This document shows positions 1-9,500 of a stretch of DNA of 37,440 nt, in pieces. The DNA comes from Pelomyxa schiedti (Eukaryota; Evosea; Pelobiontida; Pelomyxidae). The position numbers and the translations under genes were made by a program. The stretch covers positions 1 to 37,440 of the forward strand of contig JAHLWZ010000925.1 in the NCBI GenBank assembly GCA_020536535.1, in the 5' to 3' direction. The notes beneath the pieces are model-generated. The model was not told where the DNA came from and did not search any database. It saw only the letters and a list, made by a program, of their open reading frames with translations. Numbering within the stretch: the first letter of the stretch is position 1; every line of letters begins with the position of its first letter.

Positions 1-475
1 TGTTTCATCATGTGTGCCCTCGTCACTCTCCACCCCAAGCCCACTCTGGCGGGTCGGCCAGTGGGGACCCGGGGTTGTGGGCTCGGAACCGAAGGCCCAA
101 TCGGTTCCTTGCCCGCACCCCGGTACTCCCCGGTTGCCGACTCGTTGGTGTGGGCATTTGGGCCTTGGGGTGGAGTTTGGCTTCTCTTCCCACTGACCGG
201 CATCCAGACAGCCACCCACATGCAACAGCTGCACCCAAAGCCAAGTCACGAAACTCAAAGCCTAAGAAAGCTTCCACCAAACATAAACTCTTTTGTTTTG
301 TAGACAAATTTTTCTTTTTGTTGATGACAGGACTTGTTCCTCCACTAACAATCATTTTGATTTGTTGGGTACTGGTGAACAACAACATGGTTGGTCCAAA
401 AAAAACCGTGGTGCAAAGTTGGCATTGGTGAGGACAATCTCGGCCGACAAACGAGGAACAAGTAAAGTTACATAG
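1..475 (+). CDS. Possible 3' end of an unidentified gene, open at the left edge
   Basis: I do not recognise this protein. The best-looking piece is the last exon, about 331-475, which reads as a polar tail rich in Asn, Gly, Lys and Arg and ends in TAG at 473-475. A lysine/serine-rich stretch lies upstream around 215-285 in one frame, and another frame is open from an ATG at 10. A 31-nt GT-AG segment at 300-330 would join one upstream frame to the last exon, but that is shorter than the other introns in the window. The frame of the 5' part is undecided. It would converge with the HAUS6-like gene, leaving only 36 bases between the stops. The call is weak, and part of 1-300 may be non-coding. 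Confidence 0.25.
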
Positions 476-511
476 ACCATTACAAAGGGGGTCTGCACAT
501 GGGAAGGCCTG

Positions 512-2987
512 TTAAGTGTCTTTGTGGATAGGCTTTGTGGTTGTGGTTGTTGTATGGGTGTGGTGGGTCTGTGTGTGCGGTGTATGTGTGGTTCTGCGTT
601 GTTGTGATTGTGATGGTGGTAGTCTGGGTTGGTGTTGCACAACGGTTCGTGCTCGTTGTGGGGGTAATTGTGTTGTCGCTTGGCGTTGTGGTTGCCGCTG
701 TTGTGATTGTTGGTGGATTGTGGGCTGTGGTGCGGTGATTGCTGTTGGCTTGGTGACTGGAATTTTCTGGGTGTTGGTGGGGACTAAGGCTTGTTGTACT
801 TGCTGTTTAGGTTGGACCTGGCTCTTTGGGGGTGAGTATTCAGGCCTGCAGTTGGTGAGGTTGGTTAGGGTCTGTATTGGGATGGCTCATACTCGTTGAA
901 TTCAATTTTTCGATTTACGGGTTTTTCGTAAGTGGTCTGTGTTTTGAGTCTGGTTGAAGTTTCAAAAAATATTGGGTGGACTTACATCAAGAAGCCAGGC
1001 TAAGTGCTTCATTAGACAAATGGAATAAGCCTTTGTCAAACCTGTTCGATGTAGAGACCTGCCTGTGCGTGACGCGACTCTGTGTATTGAGCTTTGAAGT
1101 CTAATGAGAATATCTTCTCGCGAGTCTAAACTGAGGTTGGAGTGTTGCAAGAGTTGTTAGAGGCCTTACTGCGATCAAAATCTGGTGTGTCTATAAGAAA
1201 TGTGGCATTGCGAGCTGGGCTGCCTTCTTTCTTCGTTTCACAGTCAATAAACCTCTAACAATAAAACTAAGTGCTACCATAGGGGTGCTAGGGCTGTTGG
1301 GAAGACGGCATTTCATCGCTGAAGGCAAGGCAGTTGCTTCATTTGCACCTGTTAAAACCTTAGAAAGTTGATTGCCAAAGAAAGCTACTTGAACGAATCA
1401 AGTCATCTGTTTCAAGACGAATAGCTGCGCAAAGAGAGGTCATTTGCTTAAGTTCTTCAGTGTAGTACAATAACTGCTTGTCAAGAAAAGTAGTAACTTC
1501 ACCAACTGCACATGTTCAGATACCAAGTTCCGAAAGTTGGGAAACGGTACTTTTGTCAGATGGCAGTGATTTTACTGCCTCAATAAGGCGGTTTATGCAC
1601 TGTGTATATGTCTGAATGATAATGACAATGTCAGGGATCCGTGAATCCTACCAATTTGCCTTAGTGATTTAAGTTTCCTACATTGCAATATATCACATTT
1701 AGCTGCACAAAAGAAGCAGGAAGAACCTTGTTAGAAACCTGAAGAACAGATGAGCCAGGTGGTACAATAGCATTCCCATCGAGAACACCAGACATATCGT
1801 GACTGAGAGATTCCAAAAAATTACCTGTATCAACAAAAGGGTTAGACCAGTGGGAACATCGTTCTGTGCCACACCATGACCCCTTTTAATGAGAGAGTGC
1901 AATTCATCAATTTGAAGAAGTAATTTGTGCAAAGAAGTTATTGCTTCTGCGTCAGGTAATGTGTCTCGATTGTAAGTTGATTCTGCAACCCAATGATGAT
2001 CCAATTCGACCTAAAAGAAAATTACATGAAATAGGCTGAATCAACTCAAAACCTTTTCAGAGGAAAGCTTATGCAAGAAAATCTCTTGGTTGGCAGAGAC
2101 CTCATTTATTAAATCCTGCTCTGAGAGAACTTGTGCAGCTTCATTTATAAACATTTTCATGTGATATGAACCTTGTGCCTGACCTCGAAATGATTTATTT
2201 TATGATTTCCATTTGCACTACTTACAACTGAAGAAAGTGCAAAATCTGACAAGGCCGTGTGCTCTATTTGGGATTCCAAATCAGAGTACAACTCTTGTAG
2301 CCACAGTTGTTCCTCAGAATCGGCTGTGTCGCCTTCCACATGGATAAGTTGGGTTTGCATTGGAGTTTGTTGGTGCTGTGTCCAGCTGTTCATTATGTTA
2401 CTTAACCACTCTTCGTCAAGCTTTGAGACTAGAGAAGGTGTTGATGTTATCTCATCCTCTTGAGACAGTAACTTCAATCGCATCACGTACATAGTGAGAT
2501 GCCTCAAAACAGTGACAAGCCTTTAAAGCACATTGAGTCTGAGTACTATGCTAATAATAATAAGGTACTTTGGTCCAGAGCACGATTTCAGGATAAGTTT
2601 TGAGGAGCTTCCCATTGGAACAACATGCTTCTTCTCAAGGTCACCCAACCATCTCATACATCCTTCTGAGAAAGCGTCCCTCTGTGCCTTGTTCACTACA
2701 GGATACCAAGGTTCCAACTCCTTTTCGTTTTTTCCCAAGTGAAAAACAAAAAACCCCCTATTAATCATACAACAAACCTGGCGATGCCTCATGGGGTCAA
2801 CACAAGCGAACAGAAAGTACAAAACAGCGAAAACTCCCTGAGAGTTCATCGTAGGGAAGGCGAGGTTGATCGCGGCGGCGCCGCCTTCGTCCAGCACCAA
2901 TCTTGCGTCCGATTCCATGAATCCCAGAATTTGCAGGCCTCGGCGCAAAAACGCCGCGTCGGTGTTCCACGTAGGCGTCGCATCCAT
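512..2987 (-). CDS. HAUS6: HAUS6-like augmin complex subunit
   Basis: Augmin docks gamma-tubulin on existing microtubules to branch spindle microtubules; HAUS6 is one of its large subunits. The first exon starts at the ATG at 2985-2987 and reads through LQILGF, INLAFP and VLYFLFACVDP. After a 57-nt intron (2721-2777) come ELEPWYPVVNKAQRDAF, CMRWLGDL and SGPK. A second intron joins SGPK to LVTVLRHLTMYVMRLKLL. These blocks follow in order the conserved HAUS6 N-terminal domain (LGF, AF, FLF..LD, FRxxCxxWL, GGPKF). Middle exons around 1700-2500 are charged and helical, as expected for coiled coil. Exons at about 1390-1620 and 970-1140 follow. The tail (about 515-830) is Gln/Pro/Thr/His-rich and ends in TAA at 512-514. 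Assignment by the N-terminal domain is fairly firm. The exon chain in 1150-1700 is approximate. Confidence 0.75.
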
Positions 2988-3072
2988 CGGCACCAAGCCT
3001 TTCGATTAGAACTTCTAACGAACCAACGTTGGAAATTAGAAAAAAGCAAAATTTTGTTTTTCACCAAACCCC

Positions 3073-5195
3073 TCAGAGGTTCTGAACGAGGGGTTCGTTG
3101 GTTACAATGTGTTGTTCTGGGGTACTTGTTGTTTGTGTGTGGTGACTTGCGTGGTGCGAGTGGGAATGAGAGTGGGAGGAGTGCCCGCGGGTGTGGTGAT
3201 GGTGGGTCGAACTGGATGAAAGGTCACCATACAACACGCCGCGTTGCAGTTCCTCTGTGTATTGCATGAGTATAACTTTTGAGAAGCGCAAAGTAATGGA
3301 AACCTTCGTGTCTCTGCACAAAATCGTAGGGTTTGTAGAAATTAGGTTGGCGAACTTCAGTCTCCTCCACAGTTTCTACAGAGGAAACCTTACTAGCTGA
3401 TGAACTGTTTGGAAGGCAAGGATTGTGCATTTTACTGCAAGTTGTGCATCCAATCTAGCGTGTGCAGCAGTTCGATCACTTTCAGAAACATCTTCGATTC
3501 TCTGAATAACTCCATCTCTCATCCATATCACGTGATCGGAAAAGTGCTGTACAGTGTTGGTATTTACCTTGTAACCGTAGTAAGGGGTACCTTCAAACTG
3601 ACATCATGAGTAACCATAACGAGAGTGATACCTGCATCGTACAAAAAAAGGGAGGTTTCAAATGGAAAGGTGTGAAAGGGGAGGATAGACCGTGTTCTTT
3701 ATTGAGTGACGTGAGAAGCTTCATTACGATACAGGTGTTCTTTGAATCCAAGTCTCCCCTGGGGAAAAGGGTGAGAGAATTCTTACCAAACTAACACCTT
3801 ACGTGGGTTCATCAAGCAAAAGCAGCTCCGGCTCATTTGCCATTGCTCTGGCGATGGTTACCCTTTGTTGTTCACCACCAGATAACTGAGAAGGCAAATG
3901 GTCCAGTCGATCCCCCATACCAACAGACTGCAGAAGACCTAAGATGTGACGGTGAAAATGGATACTGCCTGAGTATAGGTAACTCACTCACAGCACGCCC
4001 TTTCCTTTGGCTCGGATTAAGACGGCCTGCCAATACCATTGGCATCATCACGTTTTCAAGAGCAGTCATGGAACCAAGAAGATTAAAGGTTTGGAAGACA
4101 AACCCCCTTTTAAAAGGTTTAGAAGAGAGGGTATCCAGAGGGAATACATTTTTGTAAGTCTCAGGTGAGAAAGGACTCGGTCGTCAGTCTTCGAGTCAAT
4201 GCCTGTTTACAAATTGGTATTGAAGCTTAAACAACTTCAATGTAGTTTGAATATAGTCGTTACTACAATGTGAATGTAGGACCTAGACATACGAGTCCCA
4301 CATAGATAGAGCTCCCCCTTTGAAGGTTTATCAATTGTACCAATGATATTCAAAAGAGTAGTCTTCCCTCCACCTGAGGTTCCAAAAATGCAAACAAATT
4401 TTCCTTTTTTCACTGACATCGAGACACCTCTACAAATGTAGGTAAGCAACCAATTGCCTTGAATGCAATTACCTCAATGCAGGAACTCCTTCAATACCAA
4501 GGAGATAGGTTTTGTGAATATTTCTCATGGAAATGATGGAATCTCTGTCTAATTGCTCTGCTTTCTAATTGTCATTACTACAGGAGGATGGAGGAGAAAT
4601 GTACCGAGAGCCGTATTTTTCCAAATGGTTCATTGGATCCAGTTGCCGTCTCAGCCTTCAATGAACCTCCTAAAAACTCAAGATATCAGTAGAGCACAAC
4701 TTCTTTTTAATAGGAAACCGAGATGGAACAATAGAAATATACAAAAACCTCACCATGCAAGGTTTCCATTTCCACTTCCGCATCCCCCAGTTTGTTGCTG
4801 TGGCGAATGAGACCCACTCTCGACCTTCGCCTCTTTCGCTGGTGGCCGCCAGTGGGAGACCCATGGTGTTTCACAGACGACGAAGCAGCACTACTAGTAG
4901 TAGATGACGACGATGACGAGGATCCAGCCAACGTAGCCGTGCCCACTGCAGATGAACCAGAACCAGAACCACCACCAACTACTACAGCAACGGCAGACGT
5001 CCCAAACAAAGGAGCAGTGTTTGCATCTGCCATTCTCGTGTTTGTGGTTGTAGTGGTAGTAACAGTAGTCGCAGATCCGGCCATAGGATCTACACTCGCA
5101 CCCACTGCCGCTGCTCTGGATCTGGGATCTTGTTCTACGCCCTCGTCACTAGAAGAAGAGCTACTACCGCTCGATGATGACCCGCTTGCACTCAT
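3073..5195 (-). CDS. Soluble ABC ATPase of the LolD/MacB type (ABCH-like), His-rich tail
   Basis: This is one ABC nucleotide-binding domain with no membrane segment in view. ATG is at 5193-5195. The first exon (to about 4750) is low-complexity Ser/Thr/Gly/Ala with a basic patch (QRKRRRSR). The domain follows: Walker [10 protein letters not shown] with [12 protein letters not shown] (about 4320-4400), Q-loop [18 protein letters not shown] (about 4050-4090), signature LSGGEQQR, Walker B LLLLDEPT (about 3805-3890), then GDLDSKNT and the H-loop VMVTHD (about 3610-3770). The FQTFNLL-TALENV spacing and LDEPTGDLD are typical of bacterial LolD/MacB ATPases and of eukaryotic ABCH relatives. The last exon adds a histidine-rich tail (about 3120-3220) and ends at 3073, 85 bases before the HAUS6-like start. 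In bacteria such ATPases pair with FtsX-type permeases; no permease gene is nearby. The substrate is unknown. Confidence 0.82.
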
Positions 5196-5295
5196 TTTTT
5201 CCTTTCTTCTTTTACTTGTTATTTACCCGAACCGGAAATTGGAAGCTAGGATAGAACACAAAACAAACGATAATTTCACATTTTGGGTGCTTTTA

Positions 5296-6301
5296 TTACA
5301 AATTGCCAGAACTGGCCCTCTCCAGTAGCTTTACAGCTAAGTCATGGAACAGTTGTTCCACGTTTTGTCCTGTTTTTGCACTGACTTCCAAAAATAGGGG
5401 TTTCTCAAGCCCACCCTGTCCTACAATGGCAGCAAACCTTTTTTGTATTAAAGTTACATTAGTGCTCAATAAGAATTTAAACGGATTGGATGGAACAAAC
5501 CTTTCTGCATCAGCAGTTGGCACAACACGGTTTGGAGTGGCCAGGTCAAGTTTGTTGCCAGCTAGAGTTACCACAATGTTGGGTGCTCGGACTCGCAATT
5601 CATCCACCCACTGTTTGCACATTTCAAATGTTTCCTTGTTGGTGATATCATACACTGTGTTGTTGTTAGGTTAGAGAAGTGTTGTAGTCAAGGAACTATG
5701 TATCATAATAATAAAAGGGCCTCTAGCAAACCTATAATTGCAGCAGAGGCCCCTCTATAATACAGAGGTGCGAGAGACCTATACCGCTCTAAACACCCAA
5801 CGTTAGGGGGGGGGGTTTGAACAAAATCAGACGACTATACCTTGACCCGCAGTATCCCATATCTTACAATACAAATCGATTAGTCTCGAAATAGAAATAA
5901 CTAAAGTTTTACCTCTAACTTCACATCCCGTCCATCAACCTTAATCTTGTGCACCTGGAATGCAGCACTGCATAATTATGTCAAAATACATGTCATCCAT
6001 ATTTTTTGTTTTTTTTTTGGTACCCTATTGTAGCCTCATGCTTTTCAGGTATTTTATTGGACGTCAGCTGCGATACAAGGGATGTCTTTCCGGTCGCCAT
6101 GTCACCCAATAATACAACTTTTATTCCCGTCTCAGGGGTGCGCTTTCGCTTGGCCACGTGCACCTCATTTCCTGCAACAAGTAAAAATTAACAACAAAAA
6201 AATAACCCTTGCACACACACAACAAAGAGGAGATCTCCCAAGAACCACACAAACGTACCTTCTTTGTTATCAGGGTTGGGGGTTGGCCCGCAGTTTCCCA
6301 T
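5296..6301 (-). CDS. RAB5: Rab5-family GTPase with ARA6-like N-terminus (putative N-myristoylation)
   Basis: Rab5 GTPases control early endosome identity and fusion. ATG is at 6299-6301 and the protein begins [14 protein letters not shown], a Gly2/Cys4 start like those of N-myristoylated, possibly palmitoylated proteins. Spliced exons give the P-loop GDMATGKTS, switch I ATIG joined to AAF, G3 IWDTAGQ joined to [17 protein letters not shown], then G4 NKLD and G5 EVSAK. ATIGAAF and [12 protein letters not shown] are Rab5 signatures. The protein ends LERASSGNL and TAA (5296-5298) with no C-terminal cysteines, so prenylation is not possible in the usual way. That combination is known from plant ARA6/RABF1 and apicomplexan Rab5b. 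There are at least five introns, including ones before IWDTAGQ, between GQ and ERY, and one inside the codon for Arg of AERF. The G-box residues look intact, so it should be an active GTPase. Confidence 0.9.
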
Positions 6302-6595
6302 TCCGTTTTTCTTTCAAATAATGATTACGGAGAAACAAACATCAACAACTTGCACAAATTTAACAGGGATCTGGACAATTCGACCACTGGAGAGGTTCGC
6401 GAGTAGGAAGCCAACGTCATTAAGATTTTCCTCCTTGCACTCGATTCGGTGATCCAATCACCCGGCGGCCCTGTCAAAAATAAACGACGCAGCGTTCGAG
6501 AGGAGAAAAAAAAAATAAAGTGGGAACTCATTATTTCGTAATTACCCTCTCATATTAAGAAGGGTTCACGTGGCGTGTGTAGCGTGTTATAACGG
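6302..6595. promoter_or_regulatory. Divergent intergenic region, Rab5 (-) and PX-PH-AGC kinase (+)
   Basis: These 294 bases separate two divergent starts and must hold both 5' UTRs and core promoters. There is an A-rich stretch near 6508-6520 and AT-rich sequence near 6535-6560. No TATA box or named motif can be assigned with confidence. Confidence 0.45.
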
Positions 6596-9500
6596 ATGGG
6601 CGATTTGCACGTTTCGTGGATAACGAGACCTCGGCGAACAAACACCACTCCGTCACCGTTGTCGACCGTAAACGGCAATCAACCTCCCCCTCAGCACCAC
6701 ACGTCGCCGCCACTTCCCACATCGCCCATAACAAAGGCATCCACGCCCCCGCTTTCGCCACCGTACCCCCCACTTGCACCTCCGTCGACTCCCACCAGCG
6801 GCCCGCAGCAGCCTCAGCAGACCCCCCCACTTGCACCGTCGCCGTCTCCCTCTTTGTCTCCTTCACCTTCGCCTGGTATCTCCCCTTCGCCTTCTCCCTC
6901 CATCGCGACCCCGGTACCTCTTTCACCTTGTCACACACCTTCACCATCGGCTTCTCCTCAACCGACAACTGTTCCTGCAACCTACCCATCCCCCAGTGTT
7001 GCACATGCATCACACGCCCCCCCTAGTCTCCATGTTACACCTGCTTCACCTATTAACTCACCTCAGAATCCACCTCAAGTTTCCCCCTCCGTTTCTCCCA
7101 TGCCTCCGCCAGTATGCTCTCCACTGGCCACTCTGTTTGGGCATTCCTTTTCACAGTCTGGCTCATCCTCATCTTCATCACCTTCACCATCGTCTTCTCC
7201 ATCACCAAGTTCTCTACATCACAGTGGGGGATTAAATACATCTTCTCCTACACCACATCATAGTGCCTCTCCACTTTTTCTGTACTCTCCTACAGTTTCT
7301 CACAGTCCCCAGACACCCCACACCAACCACGGGCACCTTCCGTTTGCTGGAGGTCTCCATAACAGTTCTCCTGTTCATCTTCCAGCCTCTGCAACCACTC
7401 CACCTCCCCTTACACTGGCTTCTACTTCTGAAAGAACTGCTCCAGTTCATTCTGTTCCCCCAAACAACTCCCCAGGAATTGCAGTTGAAAGCACACAAAC
7501 GACCAGTGAATCACCACAATTCTCCAGATGTCACAGGAGATACCAGTCGGAAGGACCTAAAGTGCACCAGCCGCCACACACTTTTCTGACAAGATTGACA
7601 GTGAAAGATTGCCAACTTAGAGTTGACCAACAGCTGGAAACAGTAGCAGTAAGTTACTCAAAGAGAATTTACTGGCTTTAACCCCAATAGGTTTTCCTTA
7701 TTCACGTAACAAAAGTTACCTTGAAACATTGCAGAACTTGGAGAATTGTGAGGCGATTCTCTCAAGTTCTTGAGCTCGACAAATCTGTAACTTCCTTTAT
7801 TTGTTTTGTTGGGTGGGGTATTGATTTCCAAACACTAAAACACAACACGACAGCTTCGTGACCAATTTGGAAAGAACCTACCTCCACCACCAAAAAAACG
7901 CCCCAGTGTGTCAAGCTTTCCCTCTTTTTGTGACAACTGACTGTTATAGGTAATAGCCCCGCTGTACTTAAAGAGCGAATAGAATTGATTCAAGCCTATC
8001 TGGACACCTTGGTTCAGATACCCTCTGTAGAAAATTGTGACACATTCAACAAATGGTTGGATACAGAACTTGATGTGAGTTGTTCAAAATTCTATGGAAC
8101 CTGGAATAATTCTTAACCTTCCTCTAGCCCGTTCTCTTTCAACTAAGTGAGCCTGAAATGAGTGGATACCTTCTGAAAGAAGGTTGGGGAAAAACCTTAG
8201 TTTTACTTCAGTTAATCGATGCAGGTCATATCTGGAGAAATTGGAAGAATAGATTCTTTGTACTGAAATCTCCTATTTTAGTTTATTTTCCAGATGAACA
8301 TGTTTGTTTCCAAAAAAACAAAAAAAGTTGGCACTTGAATCTAACTGTCTTAATAGTATGCCAGTACACTAGTCCAACCCAAAGGAGTTCTGTCATTGGT
8401 TGGGGCAACTGTACGTGCAGCTACCGAAAAAGGTGTCTTGTATATGGAAATTGTCTTCCCAGAAGGAGCTGCTTCTCTTTTTATAAAAGCTACTGATGAG
8501 GCCAAATATAAAGCCTGGTCTGATGTAGGTGCCAAATTTCACCGTCCTGGTATTCACCTTCCAGCTAGGCATTAAAGCACGCTATTTCGAATCACATCAA
8601 TCGTGAAGTTATTTGCCCCGTAGAACAGACTCAGGTTTGATGCCATGTCTCCTTTCAAACATGTTAAACATAACTAAAAAGGTGGATGAACTACCAGAAG
8701 ACCCCCCAACAGAATTTTTGATCACTGAGATACTGAACGACTCCAACCTTGTCAGAATACAGAATGATCTCATTTGTAGACTAAATGAGTTCGTGAAATC
8801 AGTTTCATCCATGACGCAATCGCCAGTAAACATTAAGCTCATCGATATTGCTAAGAAACTCATTTCTTCTCGTGAGTCTTTTGATTCGATGTTCCATTAA
8901 TACCCATTTCTACAGCAATTCAAGATCTTGTAAATACTCACATGGGTCTTCAAACTGTAACTTCAGTGCATGAAGCAGGGAGGGAAGATCCTGAAAACTA
9001 TAATGTTGCCAGGTAAGACTCACAATTGTGTTTGTCCCTCATCTTGTTTAGACTTTTGGAAATATTTTCCCCCATGCTGAAAGTGGCTTCACTTGTGGCT
9101 TCCTACCACAGGACCCTAGCCAAAAAAACACGTGTGCGGCTGGAGCATGTCTCCATGCTACAAAATGCCTGGAATCACTATGATCGAATAAGAGAACAAA
9201 ATGTACCCAAGCACGACCAAACAAAATCTCCAGTGATAGCACCTCATTGCCCCTTAGCTGCTCACTTTGCAATGTCCCCTCCTCTCTCACCTCATCAACC
9301 ACCACATCTTACAATGTCACCACCACTATCCCCAAATCAGCATCCACTCTCTCCATACCAAGCTCCTCTGGTCCCAGCACAATCTCCCCCAACACCTTCT
9401 CGAATCCCTGTTTCCACTGTTCCCCCATTCCGGCTGAATTTGAAAGAAGCTAGCAGAACTGCTCCCCAGGAAGAACCACCTCGTCCTCCAACACCGAAGC

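Noticed and set aside
516-899. Plus-strand Val/Cys/Trp-rich open frames in the GT-rich region
   Set aside because: They are antisense shadows of the Gln/Pro/Thr-rich C-terminal exons of the HAUS6-like gene, which splice correctly on the minus strand.
1506-1550. An apparent 18-nt intron (1506-1523) or an in-frame TGA read as sense in the HAUS6-like gene
   Set aside because: An upstream GTACCG donor gives a normal 45-nt intron (1506-1550) that keeps the frame, and TGA is a plain stop in other genes here.
5804-5817. Run of about ten G bases as a possible regulatory or quadruplex element
   Set aside because: It sits inside a Rab5 intron as a C-rich tract on the coding strand just before the acceptor region, so a pyrimidine tract explains it.
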